The notes beneath the pieces were generated by a model. The model searched no databases. It had not been told where the DNA came from and was given only the letters and a program-made list of their open reading frames with translations. Shown piece by piece: positions 25,250-37,503 of a stretch of DNA of 64,000 nt. This DNA is from Manduca sexta. Its lineage: Eukaryota; Arthropoda; Insecta; Lepidoptera; Sphingidae. Location of the stretch: assembly GCF_014839805.1 (NCBI RefSeq), contig NC_051118.1:3216391-3280390 (forward strand), in the 5' to 3' direction. Made by a program: the position numbers and the translations under genes. Every line of letters begins with the position of its first letter. Position 1 is the stretch's first letter.

Positions 25250-25500
25250 TTCACTCTCTAGTACCTGCGGCACTTCTCTAGCTGTCTAATACCAATTCGA
25301 AGCGCGATTGTCTGTTTTGCTCTGTCTTTTACTATTGTACCGATTATAATTTTGTGTTAAGTTACCGTGTTTTACGAATTTATTGAAAACGAAGTGAAAG
25401 TTGCAGTGTGATAATAATTTCGAGTGTTGTATGTAAATTAATATAAAAAAAATTGTGTTTGTGAGAATCAAGGAAGCAATCAAAATAATCATTGGACGGG
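25250..25500 (+). promoter_or_regulatory. Possible non-coding first exon of a plus-strand transcript
   Basis: A near-perfect donor (ACGGG followed by GTAAGTTG) ends a possible exon at 25500. The preceding 250 bp are less AT-rich than the neighbours. There is no long open frame ending in phase, so it would be 5'UTR. No downstream coding exon could be paired with it in this window, which would imply a very long first intron. Evidence is one splice site and composition. Confidence 0.25.
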
Positions 25501-27936
25501 GTAAGTTGTATTTTATTATTTTCCAGCGACAAACCTAAATCATGTACAAAAAATAATTCATATTCGTTACAATGGAGGTAGGAAGTTTGCTTTAACATGG
25601 AAAAATACTTCGCAAAAATGTTCGCGATTATTTGCTGACATGTTCACTATAGATTGCGTGTTATTCGTTGTATGTGGGCGATCTGGTCGAAGATAAAGCC
25701 GCAGTGTAATACACAGCCGCAGGCACTAGAATGTCAGATGACGACTATAAAGTCTATGCACACAGATGTTCAGATTCTCTACACAATGAAGATAAATAGC
25801 CAGCTTTGGCAGCTTGAAGTTTATTTTTGAGCAATTCAATGTTTGCTACCTTGTTATGCTGTTGAGTAATGGAATACCAATTAAATTCATGTTGATACTG
25901 AACATATTGTTTTTAAATTAAAATTGTTCTTTGTCATTATTTTCTTTAGTCTGATTGGTACCTATTTTATGATTGTTAGTCATTTTAATTCCTTCCTAGC
26001 CTTATGAATGTTTCAAAACTGGATAAAAAACAATGTATGTTCATCTCACTTTCTCTGGCAAATGTCACATATTACTAAAGTGGGTGTAATTATTTACTCT
26101 GACTTTCTCTCAAGTGTGTCTCACAAGTTATGAGATGTGCGGGAACTGAACAGAATGTTTTAGTTTTGAAGAAAATAGAATGTTGTGGGTCTATTTTTTT
26201 ACTTTTTTTATACAGCCATTAAAAATATTCTACAAAAGATATTAATACATAGGATAAGGATAGAAAACTATAGGGTTCATTTTGTGTTTAGGCAAAGTAA
26301 GTAAATTCTTACTTATTATTTATGGTTGGTGAAAAGAAAAGTCTGTGGAATTTGTATGTTTACAATTAGTTATTTTGTATTTAATGACCTAATCATAATT
26401 CATAATAACTTTGCAACATCTGAGTAAAATTACAAGTCAAAGACATTATGTTCAATGTAAACAAATATGATTGTACATAAACAATGTTTACGCCAATTAT
26501 TTATTAAATATTATTCTAACTATTTAAAATTTAATGTCTATTTGTATTTTCACATATATGCCATCACCATGCCTAGAAGTTAGAACTGAGTTACATTTAA
26601 ATGATTTACCTTCTTTCCACTATTCAAGGCAGCTCAAGTAAAACAGGCATGAAGTGATTATAATTTACTTAATAGAAAAGTAAAAACTGTGACTTGCATT
26701 TGACCTTGTTATATTTTATCAGTTATTCAATGTGTAGAAGTCAACAGGGGTCTCGAATGATTGAGCCCTCCAACTCGCTCCAGGGTTCCACTATTCTATA
26801 AAAAAACTTTTTAGAGATACAATTCTCTTATATCTGCATTACCTTGTCGGGCTAACTCATAGATAATGCTCTAAGCATTAAGTCTTCTTATACCCCATGT
26901 TTCCGAAATACTAAATGAAATAAATACTCAAATTACTTCATCTTGTTTTAATATTTCTAAATAAAAATATAATTAAAATATTTAACTATTGCTGTAATTG
27001 CAAATTTTTACTTGTGTAAGGTTGCTGAAGTTAATTGTTCGGAACAGTTGTGATGACTGGACAAACATGACCCTGACTCAACAGGATGTCTGATCATATT
27101 TACATTATTTGGCAAGAATTGTTTTGATAATGCTAATCTGTTGTAATGTTTTTTGTTTATATTTCATGATGGTTATGTATTGTTATTGTGGGAATGATGT
27201 ATTATTCTCAGGAATTGTTTTGGTCTTTTGGTACTCCATAGTGGTGAAGGGTCCATATAATCCTATTGCTGCCGACTTCACTTTTCATTTATGTAAGGTC
27301 TATTTGCCATTAGAACAATTTGCAAACCGTATTCATGCATATTAGTACATAAATCTATGTTGTGTCGGTTTCTTTTTGGAAATTTCACCCTTCATCACTG
27401 GTCTGTAGTTAATCTTGAGATGTCTTGCAGTTGATTTCAGATACAAAAGGTATATCAGATGGCTTTGGGTGACCTATGTTCTATTTAGGCCAGGCAGTTA
27501 CATTAATGATGGCTTGCTTTGCTAGGTCTACATATCCTAATGACCATACAATATTTTACACAAAATTTATAGTATTAGTTTTGGAAATAAAAACAAACAA
27601 AAATATGATAGTTGTATAGCCTTTTGTCTTTTATAATTAAGCTAATAGGCACTATTTCAGTCTTTGGAATTCAAGGATATGACTCATAATCATTATAATA
27701 TAAAAATAACAGCCTTTCTATTTCAAACTATATTGAACCCATCACTATACAGAAAGCTATATTTACTTAAATACTATAATAAATCTGTTTTGTGTAGACA
27801 CGACCCGGACATAAACATAAAAACAGTAATATAAATTATACGAATATGTGCGCAGTAGATGCTTTTTGTAATGATTTTCCCTCCATTACCTTTTTTGTTT
27901 GACGTAAGTTCATGTGATCTTGTTGTGTGTAGTATA
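25501..27936. other. Non-coding stretch without recognised features
   Basis: AT-rich sequence. One short open frame at 27109-27345 is hydrophobic with low-complexity composition and no recognisable motif; I treat it as chance. No repeats with clear borders were seen. Confidence 0.45.
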
Positions 27937-28497
27937 TCGAGCCATTACCGCCAAATTATCGTAAGCGACACTTTTGTCAAAAATGCGTTTTTTATCATAA
28001 GTAGTATTTTAAGCCACTACGGACCTAACCCTGTGGTCGTTTCCCCCCAAAGTAAAGCCGTTATAAAGTTATAGCAAGTGCTAAAATTATCGTGAATATA
28101 TATATTTTTAAAGCCATAACGTAACCGACAACAAGAATTTTTGTCGTAAGTGCCTTGCGATCGCTTATTTGTAACGCAAGCGACCCTATATGTCCGACAT
28201 AGGTGATGGACTTTGAGGCTTTTACTATAAACAAACCTGTCAAGACCTGGTTATTTTGTCAAATTTTTGATGTGACAAACATCGTTCTGATTAAATTATA
28301 AGTTACAGATAGTAAATTCCAGAATTATCTTATAGAAGTAAAAAACACAGAAATAGATCTAGTAGTAATGTTCGCTAAATATCATACGATTATTTCATAA
28401 ACTACAATGGAAATAATATTCAAATGTGTCAACAATTTTTACTTAAAACCCTAAACATATCCCAAATATCTTTGAGATACACCATCTGAAATGCCAA

Positions 28498-30121
28498 TAA
28501 AATTCTGAATACCACTCGAGGTGGCAGAAGAACTCGTCGTCCTCATAATAAATCAGATGAAGTAGAAGTCGCACAGCTAAAATCATTCTTTGAGATGTTC
28601 CCTGCTGTTCCATTCCACTATTATTGCAATAAAAGGACTAAATTATTTTTACCTCAAGAATTTCAGAACATTTCGTTTTCGTATTTACAGTATGTTGATC
28701 ACTTGAAAGGAAACAATCTAGAATCATCAGTATTATCAAAAACAGTATTTCGTTATATATTTAAAACAGATTTTAATATCGGATTCTATCTCCCTAAAGA
28801 AGACAAATGTGCTTTTTGTGAGAAATGCAAAAACTTGTCACTTGAGAACAGATTTTTTTTTGAACAAACCACTGAATATTAAAATCACATTCTGCATGAA
28901 GAAAGATGCAAGCCACTGTTTTTAGAAGACATGAGCAAAGTAGCTGATCCTAACTCCTTATGCGTTTGCTTTGATTTAGAAAAAGACCTCAATACTCCTC
29001 ATTGTAAAAGTGTGACCTTATATTACCCGAGAAAATATGCATACTATAATGAACGTATATACGAAAGTGGCACAAGGAATGGATATTGTTACGTGTAGGG
29101 GTGAAAGCCAAGAAAAAAAGAGGCTGTAATGAAATAGTCACAGTTCTGTATAATTTTTCTTTTTTCTTTATTGCTTTGAATAACGAGGCGAGCTTGCCAC
29201 TCGCTTAATGGTAAGCGATACGACCGCCCATAAACAGTAAAATCACCATCCAATACCTTGAATCACAAAGTATTGTTTGGTATTCCACTGCGCTCGCCAT
29301 CCTGAGACGTGAGATGTTAAATCTCATTATGTCCAGTAGTTATACTGGCTACAATGTTGTTCCAACTGGAACACAACGGCAGAAATAGACATTGCAGTGG
29401 TACCTCATATGTGAGAGGCGGACTCTCACATATGAGAGACCTACCACCTATTTGAATATGATAGACCAAAAATGTACCCATACTGTGGTTAATCTATATT
29501 CTGATCGTTGTGCCGGGCAAACAGGAACCGTGCAATGATATCTATGTTAATTAATTTCTTGAAAACCGCAATAATAACTACACAAATAAAGATAACTTAT
29601 CTTTTACCTGGACACACTATGATGCTTGTTAATTCTATTCATAGCAGTATGGGCTCCCTCTTAGTGGCCAACTATCATTACTAATGCTAGACATAATCCT
29701 AAAAGCTACATTGTAAATATTTTAAGTATGGAGACTTCATGGATTGGAAGATCTTTCCACAAGCTTTATTGCCAGCTAAATTTAAAATTAATTTTAATTC
29801 ATTAAGAGTGGTGCAATTTCATAAAAATATTCCTATTGTTAAATTTCAATATGGATTTTTGAAGACAGTGACAATTACGGAATAGATATGGATTTTATCA
29901 TCAGATTGAGAGCAAACAGTGCCATCGTCCAAAAAGGACGTGCACTTTTATACGCTGAAGGGCTCAAAATTTCAGCAGCTAAATACAAAGATTTACAGAA
30001 GTTATGCAACAAAAACGTAATACCAAACAGATACCATCAAGAATATTCAAGTATGAGGCATGATGGAACCATACGTGATGCTTTAGCTGAAACGGATGAA
30101 GATGAGGATGAGGGAAATTAA
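28498..30121 (+). pseudogene. Degenerate transposase of the 27.9-30.7 kb element
   Basis: Open segments in series resemble a transposase-like family common in arthropod genomes that I cannot assign to a named superfamily. Segment 1 (28498-28882) carries an RGGRRTRRP start, the FKTDFNIGFYLPKEDKCAFCEKC region (a CxxC pair), and a TAA stop at 28880. The same frame continues to about 29098 with recognisable sequence. After the inserted repeat, fragments encode YSDRCAGQ (about 29500) and PGHTMMLVNSIHSSMG (about 29610-29655), both family-like motifs but in broken frames. Segment 3 (29888-30121, 77 codons) is the C-terminal part, ending in an acidic tail. Internal stops, frameshifts and the insertion show it is dead. 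Confidence 0.65.
29146..29450 (+). repeat. Dispersed repeat family B, copy 1, with terminal hairpin
   Basis: This copy matches those at 49834-50115 and 59655-59910 in the same orientation. Shared phrases include accgcccataaacagta, ggtattccactgcgctcg and agaaatagacattgc. It ends in a perfect 14-bp hairpin (CTCATATGTGAGAG at 29404-29417 and its complement at 29423-29436, 5-nt loop). It interrupts the transposase remnant. Class uncertain: a SINE or a Helitron-like element are both possible. Confidence 0.75.
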
Positions 30122-30716
30122 ATATATTTTACTTGATTTTACATAAGTAAGTACTAATACATAATCTGATTGGTCTCACGTTTAATATATTTATTATTAA
30201 ATTATAACGTTTTATTTTAAAACCATGATGGAACAATATCTGGTGTTAAGTGAAAACGGACGAAGATGATTCGTACCAGAAGAAAAACTTTATTTCATTT
30301 CATTCATACCATTTTAAGTTAAACTAAGCTTGATCTCATTACTCGAAATATTTAATATAACAAAAATATTTTTTTCAAATATAATACAACTATTTCATTT
30401 GAAAACCTTCTAAAATATCTATTTATTTATCAAATATAGTTTCTTGTATATGGTAATATTAACAGATTTTTTTTATCGTAAATGCCAAAATAACCTTAGA
30501 TTATGCTGGCAAAATTAATGTAAGCGACAAAAAAGGCATAAATACTTAATATTTTTGACTTTTAAAAACTTATATATATAAATGTATAAAAATAATGAAT
30601 GTATGTAAAATTTTCAATTTACTTGCATAATTCCTTTTAAAAATATTTAAAAAAAACCTTCTCCTGTAAAATTTGTTTTTTGTCGGTTGCGCTAAAATGG
30701 CGGTAAAGGCTCGATA

Positions 30717-31236
30717 TGAACAGTATGGCAAATGATCTGTTTATATAAACATAGTATTTTTGTCTTGAAAATGGTGAGTCTGTCTCGAATTTCTAAAGTC
30801 CGAAATTAAATTCTAAAGTCAAGGAATAAAGGCCATTTTCATCCAATCCAATCCAATTTATTTTATTTGGCTGTATCGTTTATACGATAATTATGCCAAT
30901 GTCAAGTTTGAAAAGCATTTTCATTGGTAGAAGACACACGTGCTATATGTCAAAAAAGGTCTTAGGCCGGGTGAATATGAAAACAAAGATAACATATACG
31001 AATGAAATAAAAAAGCAAAAGAAAAACCTTGAATAGGAATAATTACTAAATTGAAAGTTCTTAGTAAAACTAAAATAATAATGTTAATTATATCAATCGT
31101 GAGAAAATACATAAAAAGAGAAAAATATATAATATATAAGTACTAACATGACAGCTACGCATGTCACGTTTACTTCTACCCTCCATAATCACGTTACATG
31201 TTATTATTTATTACGTAAGGTTATTTTCTAATAAGG
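30717..31236. other. Non-coding; possible 3' part of the adjacent LINE remnant
   Basis: AT-rich sequence downstream (minus strand) of the LINE remnant at 31237-31466. It may include that element's 3'UTR. No other feature was seen. Confidence 0.35.
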
Positions 31237-31466
31237 TTATAATTTAATATTATTAATTAAAATATATTTAATAAGTTCATATATAAAGGGAGAATCAACT
31301 AAACTTAATAAAAAGGACATGTTGACAGGTTTCGAGATATTTGAAGGAAGACAATCATACAAAGAATAAGAAAGGTTAGGACATTTAAAAAATATATGAT
31401 CCACAGTTCCTTCTTCCAGACCACACTCACATAATGAATGATCCCTGACTCTGGGCCATTTTCATG
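31237..31466 (-). pseudogene. LINE ORF2 C-terminal remnant (R1/Jockey-like)
   Basis: An open minus-strand segment of about 75 codons ends in TAA at 31239-31237. It encodes RVRDHSLCECGLEEGTVDHIF followed by FKCPNLSYSLYDC. The pattern C-x-C-x7-H-x4-C is the zinc-finger-like C-terminal motif of non-LTR retrotransposon ORF2 proteins. Upstream it is closed by a stop, so only the 3' end of the element is recognisable (5' truncation is usual for LINEs). Family assignment is approximate. Confidence 0.65.
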
Positions 31467-32461
31467 AAAAAGGTTGTGTTTGACATGTCAATTTATGTCC
31501 AATATGGCGGTAATTTCGCCTTTTATATCAATATATTTTTTTTGTTTTGCTAATAGATTCTAATGTAATCATTAAGGTGCTATTGTAAGCCAAAGCGGTA
31601 TGTAGGCCGTCCTAAGGTCGCCATTGAACTTGAGCTTGGACAAGGCCTCATTATTTCTATGAGTTGACATTTCAAGGTCATTATATAATAACAGAACCGT
31701 ATTCCACATTAAGTATATATTTAGAGACGCGTTTTTCTCGATGTTCTAACTTTCCCACTTCAGTATTTATCAATAATCTCCTATTGATAGGAACGATCTT
31801 AGAATTTAAAAATCTTAATCAAGGTTATTCAGTTATTCTGCAACTTTCTGTAACAGTTTGTAAATAAAGAGGTTACAAAACAGTAGTATCATATCATAAT
31901 TAAATATCATTCTCTACAGCTCATTAACATAATTAACAGTTGACCTAATCTTACACGAGACTAAAACAAAATCTAACAACAAAGTCGCTATACAGTTCCT
32001 CTTTATGTTGCGGATTCATTATACATCGACCTAAGAGAGTGCAAACTTAGTGCACGTGCACTCGGAAAGCCTAACTTTGAACATTGAACGTTATTCTCAC
32101 ACAAAAAGGTGCATATTGTTATGCGCCATGAACGCTTTCATTAAATATATTAGCGAAACGCGATACTAAGAACTGTACATGGATATTAAGGTTGGTTTTT
32201 GATTAAACGTGCCGCAAGTAATTTATAAACACGGTTTGTATTGGGAACGGTTTTGCAAGGGGCTGTTTTTTTAGATCGTTTTATGGCTATCATTATTTAA
32301 TTGCTTAGTATTTGAGCTATAAGTAGTATTTTCTGCTTAAAAAATCTTAATGTCGATTGACAGGTGTAGCATATTTACAACGGTGGCTCTATAAGTAGGA
32401 ATGCACACGAGTTCTTCACATAATTTAAGTAGTTAGAAAGGATTTTAGTAATTTTACTGGT
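31467..32461. other. Non-coding stretch containing motif site 1
   Basis: No coding exon was seen. The GTGC-rich motif described separately occurs at about 32038-32066. Confidence 0.4.
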
Positions 32462-32585
32462 GGTAAGTCTCTCATTTGTGAGAGTAGGTATCACCGCAAT
32501 GTCTATTTCTACCGCCAAGCAGTAGTGTGTAGTCATTGTTGTATTTCGGTTTGCAGGACATTGTAGGCAGTGTAACTACTGGAAA
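32462..32585 (-). repeat. Dispersed repeat family B fragment (reverse orientation)
   Basis: Reverse complement of the tail of family B, including the degenerate hairpin (ctctcatttgtgagag), caatgtctatttc, and the block corresponding to ccagtagttacactg. Only the 3' third is present. Confidence 0.65.
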
Positions 32586-33475
32586 TGGTTGGACAAGGTT
32601 GAACCTCAGAGGCGTAGCAACAATGCTTTTAGCTTCAATTAAATACTTTTCATCATCAAAATCATTAGAAACAGTTTCCACACGAATTGCACCGTTCATA
32701 GTCAGTGGCCTCACTTGATGAATAAAATAATCAACGGTAAATTGATTTCACAGCCTCTAAGCGCAGGTGTAAGTAAGCCGGCTGTGAAACGGAAGGACGC
32801 GACTCCGTACTCGAACAATATCTATTATTAACAATTTCTCTGATAGGAACTTCGATGAGAGTTTAGTAAGTCCGCATGGAGATTTGCAATAAGACCGGGT
32901 TTACAAGGTTTATCTTCAAGCATTTCCGGGATGTGCCCATTGGAATATCTGTTAAGGGTAGGGAAATTTACTATTTAGTACGTACTTCCATAACTAAAAC
33001 TGAAGACTCAATCCATTTCCACTAAATATAAACCTAAAGGCAGATTAGTGCTAAGTGATAAAATGCATGTCCCTTGATCCTGGCTTACAGGAGTTGCAGT
33101 GGGAGGGTGTGAGACTCGGATACTCTCTGGATTACTTAGTACCAAGACGACATAATCGTGTATACGATAAAGCTCTTTAATTTAAATTAAAATAAATATG
33201 GACAAGAAATTTTCAGTATTACTGTTCTATCCCCTTTTCTCCAATAATTTACGAGAGTTGGAAATAATGCTTTTCTATTAGATAAGCGTCTTAGTTACTT
33301 AAGGACATAAGCACGTGGGTTCGATTCCTTGTATAGTTTTAACCTCAGTTATTTTCCCGTTTGGAGTTAAGGTTGAGGGAAAATATCCAAGGAAACTCGA
33401 ACGACATTGGCGTATCATTTCTCAGTTGATTGTTACGCAATGTGTTGTGGTTACTACTTTAATAGAATTATTACA
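32586..33475. other. Non-coding stretch
   Basis: No supported gene. A short minus-strand open frame at 32472-32714 overlaps the family B fragment and is not considered real. Confidence 0.4.
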
Positions 33476-33640
33476 TTTAAATTCAAAGATCTCACGATGT
33501 TTTTCTTCGCCTTTTAAGCAAGCGATAATCCACAAAGACAACACATATAATTTTAGAACGGAGGTGTGTGTGCTTGGGATTTGAATCTGCGGACATTGTT
33601 CTCGGTAATCCGTTCCACACCCAACTAGGCTTTAGCCGCT
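33476..33640 (-). mobile_element. SINE family A fragment
   Basis: Matches the tRNA-like head half of the SINE copies at 14.9, 41.0 and 53.2 kb in the same orientation. It has ggaggtgtgtgtgcttgggatttgaa-like sequence and ends cacacccaactaggct. The 3' half is missing or unrecognisably diverged. Confidence 0.7.
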
Positions 33641-33849
33641 TAGAAAAGTATGTCTGCGCTATATCTTTCTCTATATAGGAATATATTATTAATGTTAGGT
33701 CATAAAAAAAAAATTAACGGTATAAAATCTGAACTTTACAACACCCATAAACACTAGACGTTTTTTATTACGCACATTATATCATGGCATTTATTATTTT
33801 CATTGAGAATGTCTGCATGAATCATGAAGGAATAACAATTGCATAATAA

Positions 33850-34085
33850 ACATAGTTTCTATATACGTTGTAGTTCTATATACGTTGTAGGTCTATATAC
33901 TGCTGCGTCAGAATTACATTAAACTAGCTGCCTTACGAATTTTCTCTCGATCCAGTGATCGAAAGGCCTCTGCGACGCGACGTCCTCTTAGCACTCGCCC
34001 CTGAGGATGACCTACTTAATAGTTCGAAACTGGTCGGCGATTCCGACTACATAGTACGTGAGTAAAACCGTGTTGTGAATGACTA
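33850..34085 (+). repeat. Short tandem repeat followed by a structured repeat fragment
   Basis: A 17-bp unit (ttctatatacgttgtag) is repeated about two and a half times at 33855-33902. Next comes a GC-richer segment with CTGAGGATGACC, TTCGAAACTGGTCGG and a hairpin (GTCGG / CCGAC near 34033-34050). It has the look of the conserved 3' region of an insect retroelement, but I cannot assign it. Confidence 0.45.
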
Positions 34086-35585
34086 ACATAGAGCAGAGCG
34101 TATTTAAGCGTATGGCATATTAGGAATGGAATTGGTGAATTCATTCGAGTTTCGATTTACGGGAATGATCGATCACGCAATTTGTCAAAGAATTTCGTTG
34201 CTTTACATTTGTAAACTCTTAATAATGAGGGAGGGGGTGCAGCTGCCCTCCCTGCCCCCCTTGGCGACGCATTTGTCTGCCATTAGATAGGTATCAAGCC
34301 ATTCATTTTCATAATAATTAGCTGGTAGTTTTCAAGTGTTATTTCGGAAAACAAATCATAAATTTAATCATATTTATCATAGTTGTGATAACTAATGTCA
34401 CCTCTGGCACAATCTTATCAGAGATTTGGCAAGTAAATTGTGCCTCTGTGCCTATCTCCCCTATGTCTGTTTTGAGATACGGCAATTTGCTTTTGTTTTA
34501 TTGGTGTAATTATAATGAATGATGGACATAAACTGTTGGATCCTAAGGTTATGGTCATATCATGGTACGGAATACACGGCGAAGAGTGAGTGAACTAGTA
34601 ACGCCTCTGCTTACCCCATTGAGTATAAAAGACGTGAGTGTGTAATTTCAATACCTATCTATACATAATATAATAAAGCAGTAAAACTACTACGGTTTTA
34701 CTGCTATATTATTTTATGTTTACTGTACACCGTAAAGTGTCTGTATATTGAAGGAAACCTATAATTAAAGCTGATGACTAAAGAAGAGTAACAAAACGGA
34801 AAATAGCGTTTCTTGGATTCATTCATTCATTCAACACCGCCATTAATGACGAATTTCTTTAAAAAAATGCCGCCATGAATTGGGCATCCCTTGCTGCAAT
34901 ATTCCACTGATTCGCACGTACGAAGTCGAGGGCAAAGTTATTTTATATTTTAAATGCTTAACAACAGATTCGATTTTGAAGATTGATACGTAGGAAGCTT
35001 GAAAAAGAAAGGACATAGTCCATAGGAATAATCCTGGACTCTACTATTGGAAGTTTTATTCCGGGAAACTTTTATATCTACTCCAAGTTTGTTATACAAA
35101 CCGTCTAGAAACTTGATAATTGTGAAGATTGTGTGTTCTTTGTTATGTGAAAATGTCATCGAATGTAATTGATAAATTATTTTAGTTTTTATTACATATG
35201 CCGTAATTACATTCTATTAGTAGAGGATTTCCGGTTGATAAAGTATGTCGTAAAAATATTAAGTTTTATAATAGTTCTTATTAAATTCATTATTTATTAT
35301 CATAAGTTTTATTACAATGTCTACAACTCAACAATTTCCTAGTGTTTTCATAGCATTACTGTTTTTTCTACCTTATACAATAATCAACATTAAGTGACAA
35401 CCCACAGCTTTAGGGTGCTTACAAGATAGCCTCACGGCAGGAGCGATGCGTTTCAGATAAATAAATTCATATAAAAAGGAACCCGCGACTGCCGCGTTGT
35501 TGTCGCACTGCAACCGCGCGTCACCTAGCGGCAAATTGAAGGCGTTCTTAGATCTTTTATTTTAGCATCGTTTATGTTTTTATTT
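34086..35585. other. Non-coding stretch
   Basis: No gene supported. A minus-strand open frame at 34950-35159 has no recognisable motif. A CpG-richer patch lies at 35470-35540. Confidence 0.4.
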
Positions 35586-35589
35586 ACCG

Positions 35590-35775
35590 TGCACGGCTAA
35601 GTGACGCCACTGCACCTGATGGTAAGTGGAGTGGGTATCAATAGAATGTCGACTGACGGGATGATTAACCCTCGGCAGTCGACACAATTATGCCGGCCTG
35701 TAGGAACTGGATATACACAGGCTTATCCCAGAACGCGACACACTTACATGGCATGTTGTGCCAAATTTATGCAGC
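35590..35775 (+). repeat. Dispersed repeat family C, copy 1
   Basis: Recurs in the same orientation at 49240-49425. Shared phrases are cactgcacctgatg, ccctcggcagtcgacac, ttatgccggcc and the block around gaacgcgacaca. No terminal structure is visible. Probably a non-autonomous retroelement fragment. Confidence 0.65.
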
Positions 35776-37503
35776 GCGGCCGCAGTCGCGTAGCAAATTT
35801 CTGATTGTACTACATCGATGTCTCTATTCTACTCTCTAGAACTAAATCAAATTTCATCAAAGAAGATAAGCACGAAAAATTAATACTTGAATTTCAGCTT
35901 CGCTATGCCAAACAATTACCATAATACTCACTCTAAAGTCTAAACCGTTAGCTTAGCCAGCATGTTTGAAATGCCTGTTCATAGCATACACAATGAAACG
36001 CGAGTGCATTTAGTGCACGCGCACCGGCGACGTTCGGTAACAAAACGGACCGGTTCCCTTGTGCGCTCGTTTTTGTACGAAATGCCTACGTTCGGAATTT
36101 CTGATGTAGGGGGACGAGTTAATTGCACAACTGTTTCTGTTGGTTTTTTGTGTTTGAGATCTGTCAGCTTGTTACCGCTTTGTTTGTCGCTTAGCGGCAA
36201 TGAATAACTTGTGTTCTAGCTCTTTGGTGATATATATTTGCCTCGGATGACTGTGGTGCGGTTTGCGCCCTTGTCACGGGCCATACGATTGCTCAATATA
36301 TTCCAGGACTTTAATATACTTGTTTAAAACCTGCGGGAATTCGTAGGAATGGCCCACAGATGTATTGAAAAGAAATATGAAAATGAATACCTATTTGTCT
36401 GTATAACATAGCTTAAGTACTGTAACTGTTATGGTGTTGTATATATATGAATAAATATTTCCGGTATGAAGGAAATTTTAGTCAGTGTCATTATAAATGA
36501 CTAAGTTCAGAGGTAATAAACATTTAAAAAAACATACATGGCGTATCGAAAACCTTTTTTTTAGTCGATTGAAAACAGATTAATTGATGCGGTAATAGTA
36601 TTGAAATAGGTCACCACCTTTATTTTATCTTCAGCTGTAAAACAAGATGGGCGATTTTCAAACCTAGACAAATGTTTGTATTATATCTAAATGTTTTATG
36701 GTCCGCGCATGTTTGCGTAATCCACAAATGTTTGTAAGGTTTGGCAAAAATTTTGTATACATTATGCTAACTGATACAATGCAATATAACAAATTATTTT
36801 TAAGTGGTTGTTTGAATACTTGTACCCACAGTAATATTAAACTTGTGTTATGAGTATCAGGATTCTCACATACAGCATTACCTGAGATGCATTAGATACA
36901 TTGGAGCTGTTGTTTGTAAACTTAGTACGAGCGTGTGAGTGTGCGTATGCGTTTGAGAGGTTCGCGAATATTTGTATCAAACCTGAATATTATGACATCG
37001 AAACTTTGGTCGATAGTACACAATGTAATGGTTGGTACGCGAATATAGGTTATATTTTAATGCGTATAAATGCTGTATATTATATAAATTATCTAAGGGG
37101 AAATGTATTACTTACAGGATGTAAATAATTTAATAATTTGTACATTTTCTACACTCGTAGGACCGTACTGAAGTCTGAACCAATTCCTTGAATATGTTAT
37201 TAAGTATGTGGGTACCTTATTATGTCATTTCTTAGTCTTGTCAAAAGTCTAGACCTTACAGTATTAATCTATATGTTAAACGTTAACAAAAACTTTTAAG
37301 TAACCCTTTTTAAGAACATGCGCTCATGGAGTAGTGTGAGATTCGAAATAAATTAAATTTATATGGAGAATATAAGAAATCTAAAATTTATGTAAAATAA
37401 AAAATGAATGTGTTGCAATTATATAAAATTCGACGGTCACATGTCGTCTACAGTCTTTCGACGACTATCTATTTAAACAAACGGCAATCTAGGTTTTATA
37501 GAT
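35776..37503. other. Non-coding stretch containing motif site 2
   Basis: The segment 35960-36210 has higher GC and carries motif site 2. Overlapping short frames on both strands here have no recognisable product. The remainder is AT-rich. Confidence 0.4.

Larger units (their letters stand above)
27937..30714 (+). mobile_element. Decayed TIR DNA transposon (2.8 kb), probable TA target duplication
   Basis: The ends TCGAGCCATTACCGCCA (left) and its near-complement TGGCGGTAAAGGCTCGA (right) form imperfect terminal inverted repeats of about 34 bp, flanked by TA on both sides. Short subterminal motifs of the type gtaagcgaca recur near both ends (27961, about 28145, about 30520). Inside are remnants of a transposase on the plus strand, plus an inserted copy of repeat family B at 29146-29450. 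Total length is 2778 bp, including the insertion. Confidence 0.75.

Noticed and set aside
32472..32714. 80-codon minus-strand open frame
   Set aside because: Half of it is a repeat family B fragment and the rest has no recognisable motif.
35962..36207. Overlapping open frames on both strands around motif site 2
   Set aside because: No recognisable product, no splice context; explained by locally higher GC.
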